Shown here: one piece after another, positions 36,380-45,218 of the stretch
Numbering within the stretch: the stretch's first letter is position 1
Layout: each line of letters starts with the position of its first letter
NCBI RefSeq assembly: GCF_020421205.1
Contig: NZ_JAIZZH010000002.1
Span: 248,001-312,000, forward strand
From: Hymenobacter pini
Lineage (GTDB): Bacteria; Bacteroidota; Bacteroidia; Cytophagales; Hymenobacteraceae
DNA length: 64,000 bases
Direction of reading: 5' to 3'
Translations under genes and position numbers: made by a program
Notes under the pieces: model-generated
The model's database searches: none
What the model saw: only the letters and a program-made list of their open reading frames with translations
Told to the model about the DNA's origin: nothing

Positions 36380-36469
36380 AAGGCACTCATAGCCGCGAAG
36401 GATGACCTGATTGCGGCGAAGGAGGAGGTGCTGGCGTTGCTCCGTGGGGGGCATAACCGGCCGAACTGA
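36380..36469 (+). pseudogene. Second copy of repressor 3' end (orphan tail)
   Basis: Thirty codons: KALIAAKDDLIAAKEEVL and then a different end. Its first 38 bases (36380-36417) are identical to 35864-35901. No start codon or HTH of its own. It lies after the membrane gene and ends exactly at the start of the 41-residue gene (TGATG). Most likely the original 3' end of the repressor, displaced when the cassette entered. Confidence 0.85.
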
Positions 36470-36594
36470 TGCGACTGCTGAAAAGAGTCCTAATTGGGCT
36501 AGCGGTCCTGCTTGGGCTGCTGCTTCTTCTCAACCAATTCATTCCTGATGTTGATTCCAGCGCTGATATCGACAGAGAAATGGGCAAGATGTAA
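36469..36594 (+). CDS. Tiny membrane protein (41 residues)
   Basis: Begins at the TGATG overlapping the orphan repressor tail. MRLLKRVLIGLAVLLGLLLLLNQF is a basic start and one long membrane helix, followed by an acidic C-terminus. The pattern matches small hydrophobic peptides of the toxin or holin-like kind. The former coupling to the repressor gene would have been broken by the insertion. Confidence 0.6.
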   Translation: MRLLKRVLIGLAVLLGLLLLLNQFIPDVDSSADIDREMGKM

Positions 36595-36741
36595 GTGTCC
36601 ACGGTAAGAAATACTGCTCCGCGGCCAGGTACAGAATAAGGAACTGATTATTTAACTGCTGCGCGGGCAGCAGAAGTAATTGTATATGAGGCTGCTACTA
36701 TAAGTTTTCGTATACGCTACAACAATGCACAGTGAATTAAT

Positions 36742-37749
36742 ATGGAGCCAAGTGTTAAAACCGAGCCAAGACAGAAGTTAGTTACATTCATCGGGGATTA
36801 TTTAGACCGAACTTCCTATAAGGTCATTGCATTTATCATAGCCGGCATTATCCTATCCAGCGCCTTTCTATTTTGGGTCTTAGGTGCTGCCAAATTAGCT
36901 AGTCAAGCAGATCCTGTATGTTTTCTAGATGCGCTGTACTTCAGCGTTATCACTTTTACCTCCCTAGGCTATGGTGACATAGCACCCATTGGTGCAGGAA
37001 AAATAATTGCTGCGCTAGAAGTGCTTAGTGGCCTTGTGTTTATTGCTGTTCTAGTAGGGAAGTTAGCGTCTGAACGGCAAGCAGCACTTCTATTACTCGT
37101 CTACACAAGTGAGCAGCAGCACCGCTTATCTGCCTTCTCAAAAGGCATCCAGGCTTATGATATCAAGCTTAATAAGGATGCAAACAATTATGAGCATGAA
37201 AAACTAAATAAACATTCCAAAGCGCTTTATAAGTATATAACAGGTCTACAACTCTACCTCGAATTTCAATCAAATGAGGGCCGTCTTGCCTCATTTGGCA
37301 ATACATCTACACTTACTAAGCTTTATAAGCGTTTTCTCTCCTTATATATAACTACGCTTGACATCCTTTTCACTGCTGGTATAGAGCCGAAGACGTACCG
37401 GAAGTTGGAGCGCATACTCAATCGTATGTCAAGAATTAGTTCGGGAATGAAGAAATTTCATAGTGCCGACGAACACGCAACTGCGTTGTTTAATGAACTC
37501 GAAAATCAGAGATTACGACTCGTCAAATGGAATAATCTTAGAGCCCAGAATAAGGAAGCTAGTATGTTCTTTGATCGCCCCAACCCAACAAAACGGTTGG
37601 TCAAAAAGGTAGAGGCATTGAACCCAATATTTCCCTGGGACAGAGATTTAGACAAATTTATAGCATCGGAACTCCGCATTCCCAGGAGGCTTGCAGGTAG
37701 ATGTCTTGATATTATTAGGAAGAAAAATAACTACCAGTACCCAGAATAG
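36742..37749 (+). CDS. Two-TM potassium channel with large cytoplasmic domain
   Basis: 335 residues. TM1 is at about 28-50, a pore helix and selectivity filter TSLGYGD at 73-79, TM2 at 88-107. This is the Ion_trans_2 pattern. The rest (about 225 residues) is soluble, helical and basic, without an RCK domain I can recognise. AT-rich against its neighbours, so probably acquired. Two-TM channels fused to sensing domains occur in phage-defence islands; that role is plausible but not shown. Confidence 0.9.
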   Translation: MEPSVKTEPRQKLVTFIGDYLDRTSYKVIAFIIAGIILSSAFLFWVLGAAKLASQADPVCFLDALYFSVITFTSLGYGDIAPIGAGKIIAALEVLSGLVFIAVLVGKLASERQAALLLLVYTSEQQHRLSAFSKGIQAYDIKLNKDANNYEHEKLNKHSKALYKYITGLQLYLEFQSNEGRLASFGNTSTLTKLYKRFLSLYITTLDILFTAGIEPKTYRKLERILNRMSRISSGMKKFHSADEHATALFNELENQRLRLVKWNNLRAQNKEASMFFDRPNPTKRLVKKVEALNPIFPWDRDLDKFIASELRIPRRLAGRCLDIIRKKNNYQYPE

Positions 37750-37762
37750 ACTATTATTTACA

Positions 37763-38023
37763 ATGCCCACCTCCCACTCCCTCTTCGACGCCCTACCCTT
37801 TGAGCAGCAACTGGCGCTGGTCTGGGAGGAGGGCCGCTTCTTGGCCCGCCGCTGGGAGGAAGAGGACGGCGTGAGCTTGTACCTGATGGACGGGGGCTTT
37901 TTCTGCGAGGTGTACCTAGAGCTGGAGCACTACACCGTACTGCGGCTGGAGAGCTTCGCTGATAGCTCCGAGCGGCTGCAGGATTACGCGGCGTATGTGC
38001 GGCTGGGAGATTTGCTGGCTTGA
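37763..38023 (+). CDS. Small acidic protein
   Basis: 86 residues, starts at 37763 (MPTSHSLFDALPFEQQ). Acidic, aromatic-rich (LMDGGFFCEVYLELEHY). GC content is again high. 14 bp after the channel stop. Similar to minor proteins common in Bacteroidota mobile regions; unknown role. Confidence 0.7.
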   Translation: MPTSHSLFDALPFEQQLALVWEEGRFLARRWEEEDGVSLYLMDGGFFCEVYLELEHYTVLRLESFADSSERLQDYAAYVRLGDLLA

Positions 38024-38046
38024 GGCACAATGCGTTCTATGCGGCA

Positions 38047-38436
38047 TCAAAACCGCTCGTTCAGGTGCAACTGTCCATTAATGTAGTAAGTCACAATGTG
38101 GCCGCTGAAGCGACTCTTGGACAGTCGCTCCGCCTCCTCATGCGCATGCTGCTCCGACGTGGCCAGCACTGTCAGAGACTCCTCAAGGCGCGGTAGTGGC
38201 TGAGCGCGAAACTCCGCGGGCAGCGTTGGATTATCCTCTCCTACAATCTGCACCTGATAAATATGGTAGCCAGATGGTAGATCCTGCAACTCCTGCGCTT
38301 TTCTATTCCCACACCTCTTACATTGTAACTCAAGCGTCACATGCTTGCTAACTTCAGTGACTACACGACCTGCTCGGTGCGGAGTGATAGTCTGCTCGCG
38401 TGAGCAGGTAATATTGAGCACAAGCTGCTTTGTCAT
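38047..38436 (-). CDS. Hypothetical protein with zinc ribbon-like CxxC
   Basis: 129 residues starting MTKQLVLNITCSREQ. Has LQCKRCGNRKAQELQ, a CxxC pair, and a C-terminal beta-rich half (GHIVTYYINGQLHLNERF). Probably a small DNA/RNA-binding or regulatory protein; family unknown. Stands alone between the channel and the DUF2622-like gene. Confidence 0.6.
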   Translation of the reverse strand: MTKQLVLNITCSREQTITPHRAGRVVTEVSKHVTLELQCKRCGNRKAQELQDLPSGYHIYQVQIVGEDNPTLPAEFRAQPLPRLEESLTVLATSEQHAHEEAERLSKSRFSGHIVTYYINGQLHLNERF

Positions 38437-38723
38437 AGTAGTTATCAGGCGTGTATTGTGGTCAAATCTAACACTATTCCCTGTTGCAGCTTTAGGCATA
38501 GCATATTCATAGCCCTGCTGCATATTCGCGCAATCTGTTACAGTGGGCGAAAAAAGTGTCATAGGAACGTATATACGCACTTGAAAAAGTTTGTAGCTTG
38601 CCGAATAGCAGGGTATAACACCTGCTTACTTACCGACCTCTCCTATTGCATATCCTTGTAAGCCCGTAGCACCCAGCGGGGTGTTATGTAAAACCGTAAT
38701 TACCTTCCCTTACCCCCAGTGCC

Positions 38724-39098
38724 ATGAATTCCTATATTGCCCGAGTAGTACTCCATCGCACGGATGGCAGCGACGACTATGCGGACTTACACGCCGAGAT
38801 GCTGAAGATTGGATTTCGGCGTGACATTGAGGATCAAGAGAAGGTCAAGTATCGACTGCCATCAGGCACGTACCACTATGACGTAGCCAGGCCTGTTTCT
38901 GGTGTTCAACACAGAAGCATTGACGCGGTCTATAACAGCGTTAAGGCAGCAATTGAAAAGGTGATGGAGGATGAGACACTCTACATCAGACAGGCTAATA
39001 GGCCGCCATCCATCCTGATTTCGCAGGCGGATGAGACTACTTGGAGCGGCCTTGCCCCCTTACCCACCCCGAAGATACTGCCTAGGAGAAAGAGCTAG
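38724..39098 (+). CDS. DUF2622/GhoS-like small protein
   Basis: 124 residues. The N-terminal pattern YIARVVLHRTDGSDDYADLH with later GFRRDIEDQEKVKYRLPSGTYHY fits small proteins of the DUF2622 group, which have a ferredoxin-like fold related to Cas2/GhoS. In the group, some are antitoxin ribonucleases; the activity here is open. Its stop overlaps the vsr end by four bases (convergent). Confidence 0.65.
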   Translation: MNSYIARVVLHRTDGSDDYADLHAEMLKIGFRRDIEDQEKVKYRLPSGTYHYDVARPVSGVQHRSIDAVYNSVKAAIEKVMEDETLYIRQANRPPSILISQADETTWSGLAPLPTPKILPRRKS

Positions 39099-39529
39099 GA
39101 TATCTCTCCAACTAGCCTATCCAGGGTCTCCTGCCTGATAGCAGCCTTCAGTTCACACTCCCAGACAACTAAGACCTTCCAGCCAGCCTCACGAAGGGCC
39201 TGCTGATGACGCTGGTCACGAGCTACGTTTCCCTTGAGCTTCGCTTCCCATTTCTCCGGATTCGTGCGCGGCTTACCTGGGCGAATATTACACTGTTCCC
39301 CATGCCAGTGCCAAAAGCAGCCTTGTACAAAGATGACAGTCCGACGACTTGGAAATACTATATCAGGCTTTCCTGGAAGCCTAGGATCATGCAGTCTATA
39401 GCGGTAACCTAATCCATGAAGATAGTGTCGCACCAACATTTCCGGCTTTGTGTCCTTGCTGCGAATTTTACCCATCAGGTTACTTCGCTCAATAGGTGTA
39501 AGATTCGCAAAGGGGGCGTTCGGCTGCAT
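39095..39529 (-). CDS. vsr: Vsr endonuclease (very short patch repair type)
   Basis: 144-residue endonuclease that nicks T:G mismatches arising from deaminated 5-methylcytosine. The family N-terminus is MGKIRSKDTKPEMLVR; the catalytic Asp is in LPGKPDIVFPSRR, followed by FVQGCFWHWHGEQC, in which Cys and His bind zinc. The C-terminus has GWKVLVVWECEL. Divergent from the GHKL gene and about 2.6 kb from the methyltransferase of the same set. In plain form it is a mismatch enzyme; in island gene sets like this it can serve as restriction nuclease. Confidence 0.95.
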   Translation of the reverse strand: MQPNAPFANLTPIERSNLMGKIRSKDTKPEMLVRHYLHGLGYRYRLHDPRLPGKPDIVFPSRRTVIFVQGCFWHWHGEQCNIRPGKPRTNPEKWEAKLKGNVARDQRHQQALREAGWKVLVVWECELKAAIRQETLDRLVGEIS

Positions 39530-39595
39530 AGAATAAAAACAAAAAAACGAGACTGCTAATTCCCAACTCAGGCCTAACTAAATTAATATAAGCAC
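39530..39595. promoter_or_regulatory. Divergent promoter region of the defence cluster
   Basis: Only 66 bases between vsr and the ATPase gene, strongly AT-rich. It should hold both promoters. No clear palindrome. Confidence 0.5.
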
Positions 39596-41101
39596 ATGCC
39601 CACTACTGATGCCAACGCAAATACCTTGATAAGGGATGCTGAACAAGACCCGAAGAAAATTGATGGCCGGCCGTTCAAGGATTTCTTCATCAACATGCTA
39701 ATAAGGGACTTACAACTTCATGATGCTATCGCAGATCTGGTTGACAACTCTGTGGATGCGGCACGCGCACTTGTTGCAGAAGATATCGAAGGCCCCACTA
39801 CTCCCGAACAAAGACTGAGAAGCTTCAGGCTTGACAATTTGGAAGTCAATATCACAACTGCTCCTGATGAGTTTGTAATTCAAGATAACTGCGGTGGGAT
39901 GGAAGCATCTGTTGCTCGCAACAGAGCATTCAGGTTTGGTAGAGATCCAGAAGCAGAGCATACGCCTGGATCAGTTGGCCGATTTGGCATCGGGATGAAG
40001 CGGGCCTTATTCAAAATTGGCCGTAATATCCATGTTAAGTCGGTTGCCGAGCACTCTGACTTCATTTTAAAGATCAATGTGGATAATTGGGCCAGCCCCG
40101 ATATGCAAAACGATTGGGGATTTGAATTTTCTACTCTGCGTGAAACCAGTGATAGTGCGCCTATCAACAACCCATTAAACAAGCGCGGATTAAAAATTAA
40201 AATAACAGATCTTAATCCAGATGTATCACAAAGATTTGGAGACGATTCAGTATCCAGCGAAAATGGAACAACATTCGAATCTGATTTAGGCAATAGACTC
40301 AGCTCGCAGAATTTATTTAATATTAACAGAGGCTTGAAAATAAGCATAAATGGCTCAGAATTAAACACTAAACATATGGATATTAAATCCAGCGATGAGT
40401 TTAATGCTGGGCAATTTACTACAACTCAAACAGTGAAAAATGAAAATAATGAAGATGTAGAAGTACAGATTCATTTAATAGTTGGCCTCAGCGATGCAGT
40501 ATTGGAAGAGGGAGGGTGGTATATCTTCTGTAACGACCGTCTTGTTGTCGGGCCAGAGCAATCCTGGCGGACTGGTTGGACAGGTAAAGGTGGTGATGGT
40601 TTCGCCAAATATCATGGCCAGTTTTCTAGATTTAGAGGATATGCATTCTTCACAAGCGTTGATGCTTCGGTTCTGCCTTGGACGACTACCAAAACTGATT
40701 TGGATATGGACTCACGCCTGTATCTGGCAGTACGTGCTAAAATGATAGAAATGTCCGATCCTGTCATTACATTTTTAAATCAGCTTAAAGCTGAAAGAGA
40801 AGGAGGTGAAGATGTTAACCCTTCTTCAAATTGGGTCATGAATCAGAAGGTTGAAGAAGCTCCATCAGTTAGCCTAGTGCAAATTGTGAGTGCTCCTCAA
40901 GACACTCGAGATGGGGATTTCAGTGCCCCAACGCCAACGCCAAGAGCTAAGCCAGCCAAAACCGAGCAATCAATTCAGTATTCAATATCCAAGAGCAAAG
41001 CCGATAAGGTGAAACGCAAACTCGGCTTGAGCTCCTATAGAGAAGTAGGTCAAATGACCTTCGACTATTACTATCGTTACGAAATAGAAAAAGTAGGATA
41101 G
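39596..41101 (+). CDS. GHKL (HSP90/MutL/MORC-like) ATPase
   Basis: 501 residues. N-terminal ATPase with three motifs: IADLVDNSVDAARAL at 45-59, VIQDNCGGM at 94-102, and GRFGIGMKRALFKIG at 128-142. A second domain follows, then a C-terminal helix pair. Such MutL-like ATPases are found in restriction-modification islands together with Vsr-type nucleases and cytosine methylases. It is AT-rich and starts an operon with the next two genes. Works as a clamp or sensor of DNA; direct role unknown. Confidence 0.9.
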   Translation: MPTTDANANTLIRDAEQDPKKIDGRPFKDFFINMLIRDLQLHDAIADLVDNSVDAARALVAEDIEGPTTPEQRLRSFRLDNLEVNITTAPDEFVIQDNCGGMEASVARNRAFRFGRDPEAEHTPGSVGRFGIGMKRALFKIGRNIHVKSVAEHSDFILKINVDNWASPDMQNDWGFEFSTLRETSDSAPINNPLNKRGLKIKITDLNPDVSQRFGDDSVSSENGTTFESDLGNRLSSQNLFNINRGLKISINGSELNTKHMDIKSSDEFNAGQFTTTQTVKNENNEDVEVQIHLIVGLSDAVLEEGGWYIFCNDRLVVGPEQSWRTGWTGKGGDGFAKYHGQFSRFRGYAFFTSVDASVLPWTTTKTDLDMDSRLYLAVRAKMIEMSDPVITFLNQLKAEREGGEDVNPSSNWVMNQKVEEAPSVSLVQIVSAPQDTRDGDFSAPTPTPRAKPAKTEQSIQYSISKSKADKVKRKLGLSSYREVGQMTFDYYYRYEIEKVG

Positions 41102-41102
41102 T

Positions 41103-42116
41103 ATGCTTAATCATGAGGCTGTTAATTATCGTCTGCGTCCAGCAAAAGGCGCGGAAAGAAAAATGCTATGCGAAATCATGGCACGATTAAGTGTATTTGG
41201 TAGATTAGAAGAATACTTGTATATAGGATTTGGATCTATTTATTTCACCGATTACCTTCTATTCCATAGAATATTAGGAATAAATAATATGCATAGCATT
41301 GAGCAAGAAATTACTGATGAGCCGGACGAATTCACAGTTAATCGATATGAATTCAATCGTCCTTATTCGTGCGTCAATATACATTTCGGCACAGCCACAG
41401 AGCATCTGCCAAGAATGCCATGGCGTACGGGTAAGGCGATAGTATGGCTTGATTATGTTAAGGGCCTAAAAAATGATTTTATACATGATCTTCGCATAGC
41501 TACTCAACGAGCACTACCTGGCTCTTTCTTACTAATCACTGTCAATGTAGAAGCAGAGACCTTACCAGGTGCTACTCCTGAACAACAAGAAGCTTACAGG
41601 TATAAACAGTTAACGAAGCGGCTCAATGGCAAGTATATTCCCGCGGGCACTGATAAGAAGGCCTTATCAACCCCTGAATTAGTAGAACTGTATCACGGCA
41701 TTTTAACTGGCGTAATTAATGAGTCGTTGAATGCACGTAACGGGCTTGCAAAAGAGGAAAACAAAATCGTAGCTCATCAAGTGGTAAATATCCAGTACGC
41801 CGATGGCCCGACCATGGTGACATTCGGCTGGATACTTGTAAGCAAAAAGGATACTGAAACCTTTGATAAAGCAGGCTTTAAGGACATTGGCTTCTATCGA
41901 CCTAGCTTCGAGCCGTTTGTCGTGAGTATTCCAAACCTCACTATCAAGGAGCTAGGCTGGCTGGAATCCATGATCCACTCTGTGCGAATAGATGACGATG
42001 ATAATGTTACCTATGAGAGCATTATTGGGAAGGCACCAGCTCTTGATGCAGCAGATATTAGGATGTATAGGCAGATTTACCGCTATTTTCCGACCTTCGC
42101 AGAAGCAATTTTGTGA
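41103..42116 (+). CDS. Unknown protein with Rossmann-like start (possible methyltransferase fold)
   Basis: 337 residues. The pattern LEEYLYIGFGSIYFTDYLLFHR then MHSIEQE resembles motif I of a nucleotide-binding or methyltransferase fold, followed by IVWLDYVKGL in the position of the catalytic strand. It lacks an NPPY-type motif. The start lies one base after the ATPase stop and the stop four bases before the methyltransferase start, so it is part of the system. The most interesting unknown of the cluster. Confidence 0.6.
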   Translation: MLNHEAVNYRLRPAKGAERKMLCEIMARLSVFGRLEEYLYIGFGSIYFTDYLLFHRILGINNMHSIEQEITDEPDEFTVNRYEFNRPYSCVNIHFGTATEHLPRMPWRTGKAIVWLDYVKGLKNDFIHDLRIATQRALPGSFLLITVNVEAETLPGATPEQQEAYRYKQLTKRLNGKYIPAGTDKKALSTPELVELYHGILTGVINESLNARNGLAKEENKIVAHQVVNIQYADGPTMVTFGWILVSKKDTETFDKAGFKDIGFYRPSFEPFVVSIPNLTIKELGWLESMIHSVRIDDDDNVTYESIIGKAPALDAADIRMYRQIYRYFPTFAEAIL

Positions 42117-42120
42117 GTAA

Positions 42121-43404
42121 ATGTTGGAACTCTCTGTAGTAGATGTCTTTGCTGGCGCGGGCGGGTTCAGCGAGGGCTTTCGCCTCGCTGGATACGAGGT
42201 TCGCGCCTGCGTAGAAATAGACAAGTGGGCGGCGCAGACGCTGCGCCGCAACTTTCCCAAGGCAACCATAATTGAGGAGGATATCCGGAAGGTATCTACG
42301 CGTGAGAAAGTCCGGGCGCTGGTAGGCCAGCGCCCGGACGTCATCATCGGTGGGCCACCCTGCCAGGGGTTTAGCATGGCTGGCCCGGTAAAGAATCCCA
42401 ACGACCCTCGCAACTCGCTCTTCAATAACTTCGCCAGCTGGGTGGATGCCCTTCGTCCATCCGTGTTCGTGCTGGAGAACGTGTATGGCCTGCTTTACCG
42501 AGCCAATGAGAGTGGTGAGCAGGTTATCGACGTGATTCGCCGGACCTTTCAGGACCTGGAGTATCATGTTACGGTCTGGCAGCTGAACGCCGCGCAGTAT
42601 GGGGTACCACAGCTCAGGCAGCGCGTATTTATCGTTGGCTCGCTGGCCGCGCCCATCGAGCAGCCCCCGCGCCCCACGCACTACCTACCCGTTGCGGAGG
42701 GCCAGCTGCGCTTCGACGCGGATCTGCTACCGCCCGTCACCGTGTGGGACGCCCTATCAGACCTGCCTCAGATCAGTGCCGGGGAGGGAGCTGACGTACT
42801 GCCTAGCTACGGCATGCGCGCCAGCACTCCCTACCAGCGGTGGGCGCGACGCGGTAGCCGGAAGGTATATAACCATGAGGCCATGAAGCACACCAAGCGC
42901 CTGGTGGAGCGCTTCCGGCTGATCCAGAGCGGCACGGCCCTAGCGGAGATGGAGGAACAGTACCGCGTATTCAGGCGCGGCGCTAGCGGGGAGCTCTCCG
43001 CTGCCACGTACAGCTCCAATTACCGACACCTGCGACCTGGGATGGTTTCCTATACCATCCCGGCCTCCTTCTACTCCACCTTCATTCATCCTACCCTTCC
43101 CCGTAACCTGACGGCCAGGGAGGCTGCGCGCCTGCAGTCATTTCCTGACACCTATGTCTTCTGTGGCAAGCGCACGCAGGTATCCAGCAAGCTGCTCAAG
43201 AGCAAGGGGCGAGAGGATGAGAACTACCTGTCCCAGTATAACCAGGTAGGCAACGCCGTGCCCCCACTCCTATCAATGGCTATTGCCCAGCATGTGCAGG
43301 CACACATTGAGCAGGTCATGGGCACGACCTGTGAGGTTGAGATGCCCGCTGTCCAGCCCGAGCTGACCCTGGCGGCCAGCGGGCGGGAGGAAATCGCGGC
43401 GTAG
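42121..43404 (+). CDS. DNA (cytosine-5-)-methyltransferase
   Basis: 427-residue enzyme that methylates cytosine C5. Motif I VDVFAGAGGFSEGF (7-20), catalytic Cys81 in GGPPCQGFS, motif VI LENVYG (119-123 region), motif VIII QYGVPQLRQRVFIVG, and motif X QYNQVGNAVPPLL near the end. The variable region (target recognition) is between about 215 and 330. It is GC-rich, unlike the two genes in front, hinting that parts of the cluster have different origins. Protects host DNA for the associated nuclease system. Confidence 0.95.
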   Translation: MLELSVVDVFAGAGGFSEGFRLAGYEVRACVEIDKWAAQTLRRNFPKATIIEEDIRKVSTREKVRALVGQRPDVIIGGPPCQGFSMAGPVKNPNDPRNSLFNNFASWVDALRPSVFVLENVYGLLYRANESGEQVIDVIRRTFQDLEYHVTVWQLNAAQYGVPQLRQRVFIVGSLAAPIEQPPRPTHYLPVAEGQLRFDADLLPPVTVWDALSDLPQISAGEGADVLPSYGMRASTPYQRWARRGSRKVYNHEAMKHTKRLVERFRLIQSGTALAEMEEQYRVFRRGASGELSAATYSSNYRHLRPGMVSYTIPASFYSTFIHPTLPRNLTAREAARLQSFPDTYVFCGKRTQVSSKLLKSKGREDENYLSQYNQVGNAVPPLLSMAIAQHVQAHIEQVMGTTCEVEMPAVQPELTLAASGREEIAA

Positions 43405-43430
43405 GGCAGACAGGCAGGGCCTGTCTGCCC

Positions 43431-44729
43431 TCACCCCCGAATACACAGAATATCCTCCCACACGGTCGTATAGGCCGGGGTCTGAAACTGACTCTGCCCG
43501 ACCCAGGGCAGCACGTAGGTACCCTTCTGGGGCAGGGCCGCGGCAAAGCGCACGGCCCCGGCCCCGAAGCGCTGGTTGATCTTATCCAGGTCGGCCATGA
43601 GCTGGGTGCGGCGCTCGGCCTGCTCATTGGCCTCAAAGAGCAATAGCTGCTGCTGGCCGGCCGTCTCCAGCCCGTCCAGGACTACCCCCGCTTTCTTGTA
43701 CACCGTGCCCGGCTCCCAGATGCGCTTCAGGCCCGCCCGGGCGTAGCGCAGCAGCTCCCCCGTGTCGCTGCTGGCCGCCGGCAGCGTGAGCACCGCCGAG
43801 CGCGTGTGCGGCGGGGGCTCCAGCCCGAAGCGGTTCTTGCTCAAGAACACGGTGAGCACGCTGGCCGCCGAGTTCTGCCGGCGCAGCTTCTCGGCCGCCC
43901 GGCTGGTAAAGTGGGCCACGGCGGCCGAGAGGTCGGCAAACTCCTGCAGGGGCTCGCCGAAGCTGCGGGTGCAGGCCAGGCTCTTGCGCGAGAGGCTCCC
44001 GTCCTCGCTCGGCAGCAGGCCCTGGCAGGGCGTGCCCTGCAGCTCGCGCACGAGGCGCGCCCCCACTACCCCGCCCAGCTGCTTGCGCGCCCAGCCCTCA
44101 CTTTGCGCCGCCAGCTGCGCGGCCGTGCGAATGCCCTGCTCCTGCAGCTTGCGCCCGTACTGAAAGCCAATGCCCCACACGTCCTCCACCGGGGTGCGCT
44201 CCAGCGCCCACTGCCGCAGTGCCGCACTGTCCAGGCACAGCACGCCCTGCTGCTCGGGCAGCTTCTTGGCGAGGCGATTGGCCACCTTGGCCAGCGTCTT
44301 GGTGGGGGCCATGCCGATGCAGACGGGAATGTGGGTGCGCTTGCTGATTTGCTTGCGCCACTCGGCGGCCAGCTTTACGAGCGTGCCGCAGTAGGGCTCC
44401 AGCCCGTGCAGGTCCAGAAAGCACTCGTCGATGGAGTAGATTTCAATCTCCGGCACTACCGAGGCCAGGTAGTGCATCACGCGCCTGCTCATATCCCCGT
44501 AGAGGGCGTAGTTGCTGGAGCACACCTGCACCCCGTGGCGCACGAGCACGGGCTTGACCTGAAAATAGGGCTCCCCCATTTTCAGGCCCAGGTCCTTGGC
44601 CTCCTGCGAGCGGGAGATGATGCAGCCGTCGTTGTTGGACAAGACCACCACGGGCCGGCCCAGCAGCCGGGGCTGAAAGGCCCGCTCGCAGCTCACGTAA
44701 AAGTTGTTGCAGTCAACCAGGCCGTACAT
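43431..44729 (-). CDS. umuC: UmuC, copy 2
   Basis: 432-residue Y-family polymerase. Begins [18 protein letters not shown]; catalytic [13 protein letters not shown] drop 24 codons of the longer frame because the umuD stop lies at the start (TGATG). Homologous to copy 1 throughout. Mobile elements often carry umuDC, which may also raise recombination and survival under damage. Confidence 0.96.
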   Translation of the reverse strand: MYGLVDCNNFYVSCERAFQPRLLGRPVVVLSNNDGCIISRSQEAKDLGLKMGEPYFQVKPVLVRHGVQVCSSNYALYGDMSRRVMHYLASVVPEIEIYSIDECFLDLHGLEPYCGTLVKLAAEWRKQISKRTHIPVCIGMAPTKTLAKVANRLAKKLPEQQGVLCLDSAALRQWALERTPVEDVWGIGFQYGRKLQEQGIRTAAQLAAQSEGWARKQLGGVVGARLVRELQGTPCQGLLPSEDGSLSRKSLACTRSFGEPLQEFADLSAAVAHFTSRAAEKLRRQNSAASVLTVFLSKNRFGLEPPPHTRSAVLTLPAASSDTGELLRYARAGLKRIWEPGTVYKKAGVVLDGLETAGQQQLLLFEANEQAERRTQLMADLDKINQRFGAGAVRFAAALPQKGTYVLPWVGQSQFQTPAYTTVWEDILCIRG

Positions 44730-45196
44730 CAGCTCACGCGCACGTGGGCCGAGAGCCGGCCGCGCCGGGTTTCGGTGAGCACGTGCGTCACCACGCCCCA
44801 CACGTCAAACAAATCCGGCTCGTCAATGGGAATCTCCGGGAAGCTGGGATTGTCCGGCACCAGAAACCAATGCTCGCCTTGGCGCTTCACGAGGCGCTTG
44901 ACGGTAAACTGCCCCTCCACCACGGCAATGACCACGTCATCGGGCCGGGCCTCCAGCCGACAGTCCACGGCCAGCAGCGCCCCGTCGCGGATACCGGACT
45001 CGCCGCCCGTCATCGAGTCGCCCATTACCCGCACCAGGTAGCTGGAATCGGGGTTGGGCAAGAGCAGCTGGTTTAGGTCCAGCTTCATGCCCTCGTGGTC
45101 CTCGGCGGGCGAGGGAAACCCCGCCGGCACGCAGGAATCAAAGAATGTCAACACGAGCGGGCCCCGCACGACGGGGACAAACAATACTTCACACAT
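44729..45196 (-). CDS. umuD: UmuD-like S24 peptidase, copy 2
   Basis: 155 residues from [10 protein letters not shown], as in copy 1; three extra codons of the frame are left out. Ser61 in GDSMTGG and Lys100 in GQFTVKRLV are conserved, as is the likely Ala25-Gly26 cleavage site ([11 protein letters not shown]). Its last base overlaps the umuC start. It shares the upstream 13-bp stretch with copy 1, but a different operator. Confidence 0.95.
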   Translation of the reverse strand: MCEVLFVPVVRGPLVLTFFDSCVPAGFPSPAEDHEGMKLDLNQLLLPNPDSSYLVRVMGDSMTGGESGIRDGALLAVDCRLEARPDDVVIAVVEGQFTVKRLVKRQGEHWFLVPDNPSFPEIPIDEPDLFDVWGVVTHVLTETRRGRLSAHVRVS

Positions 45197-45218
45197 GGCC
45201 TTCAAATGAGTTGGTTAG

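Noticed and set aside
43806-45041. 411-codon plus frame across umuDC copy 2
   Set aside because: Opposite two recognised genes; no domain pattern.
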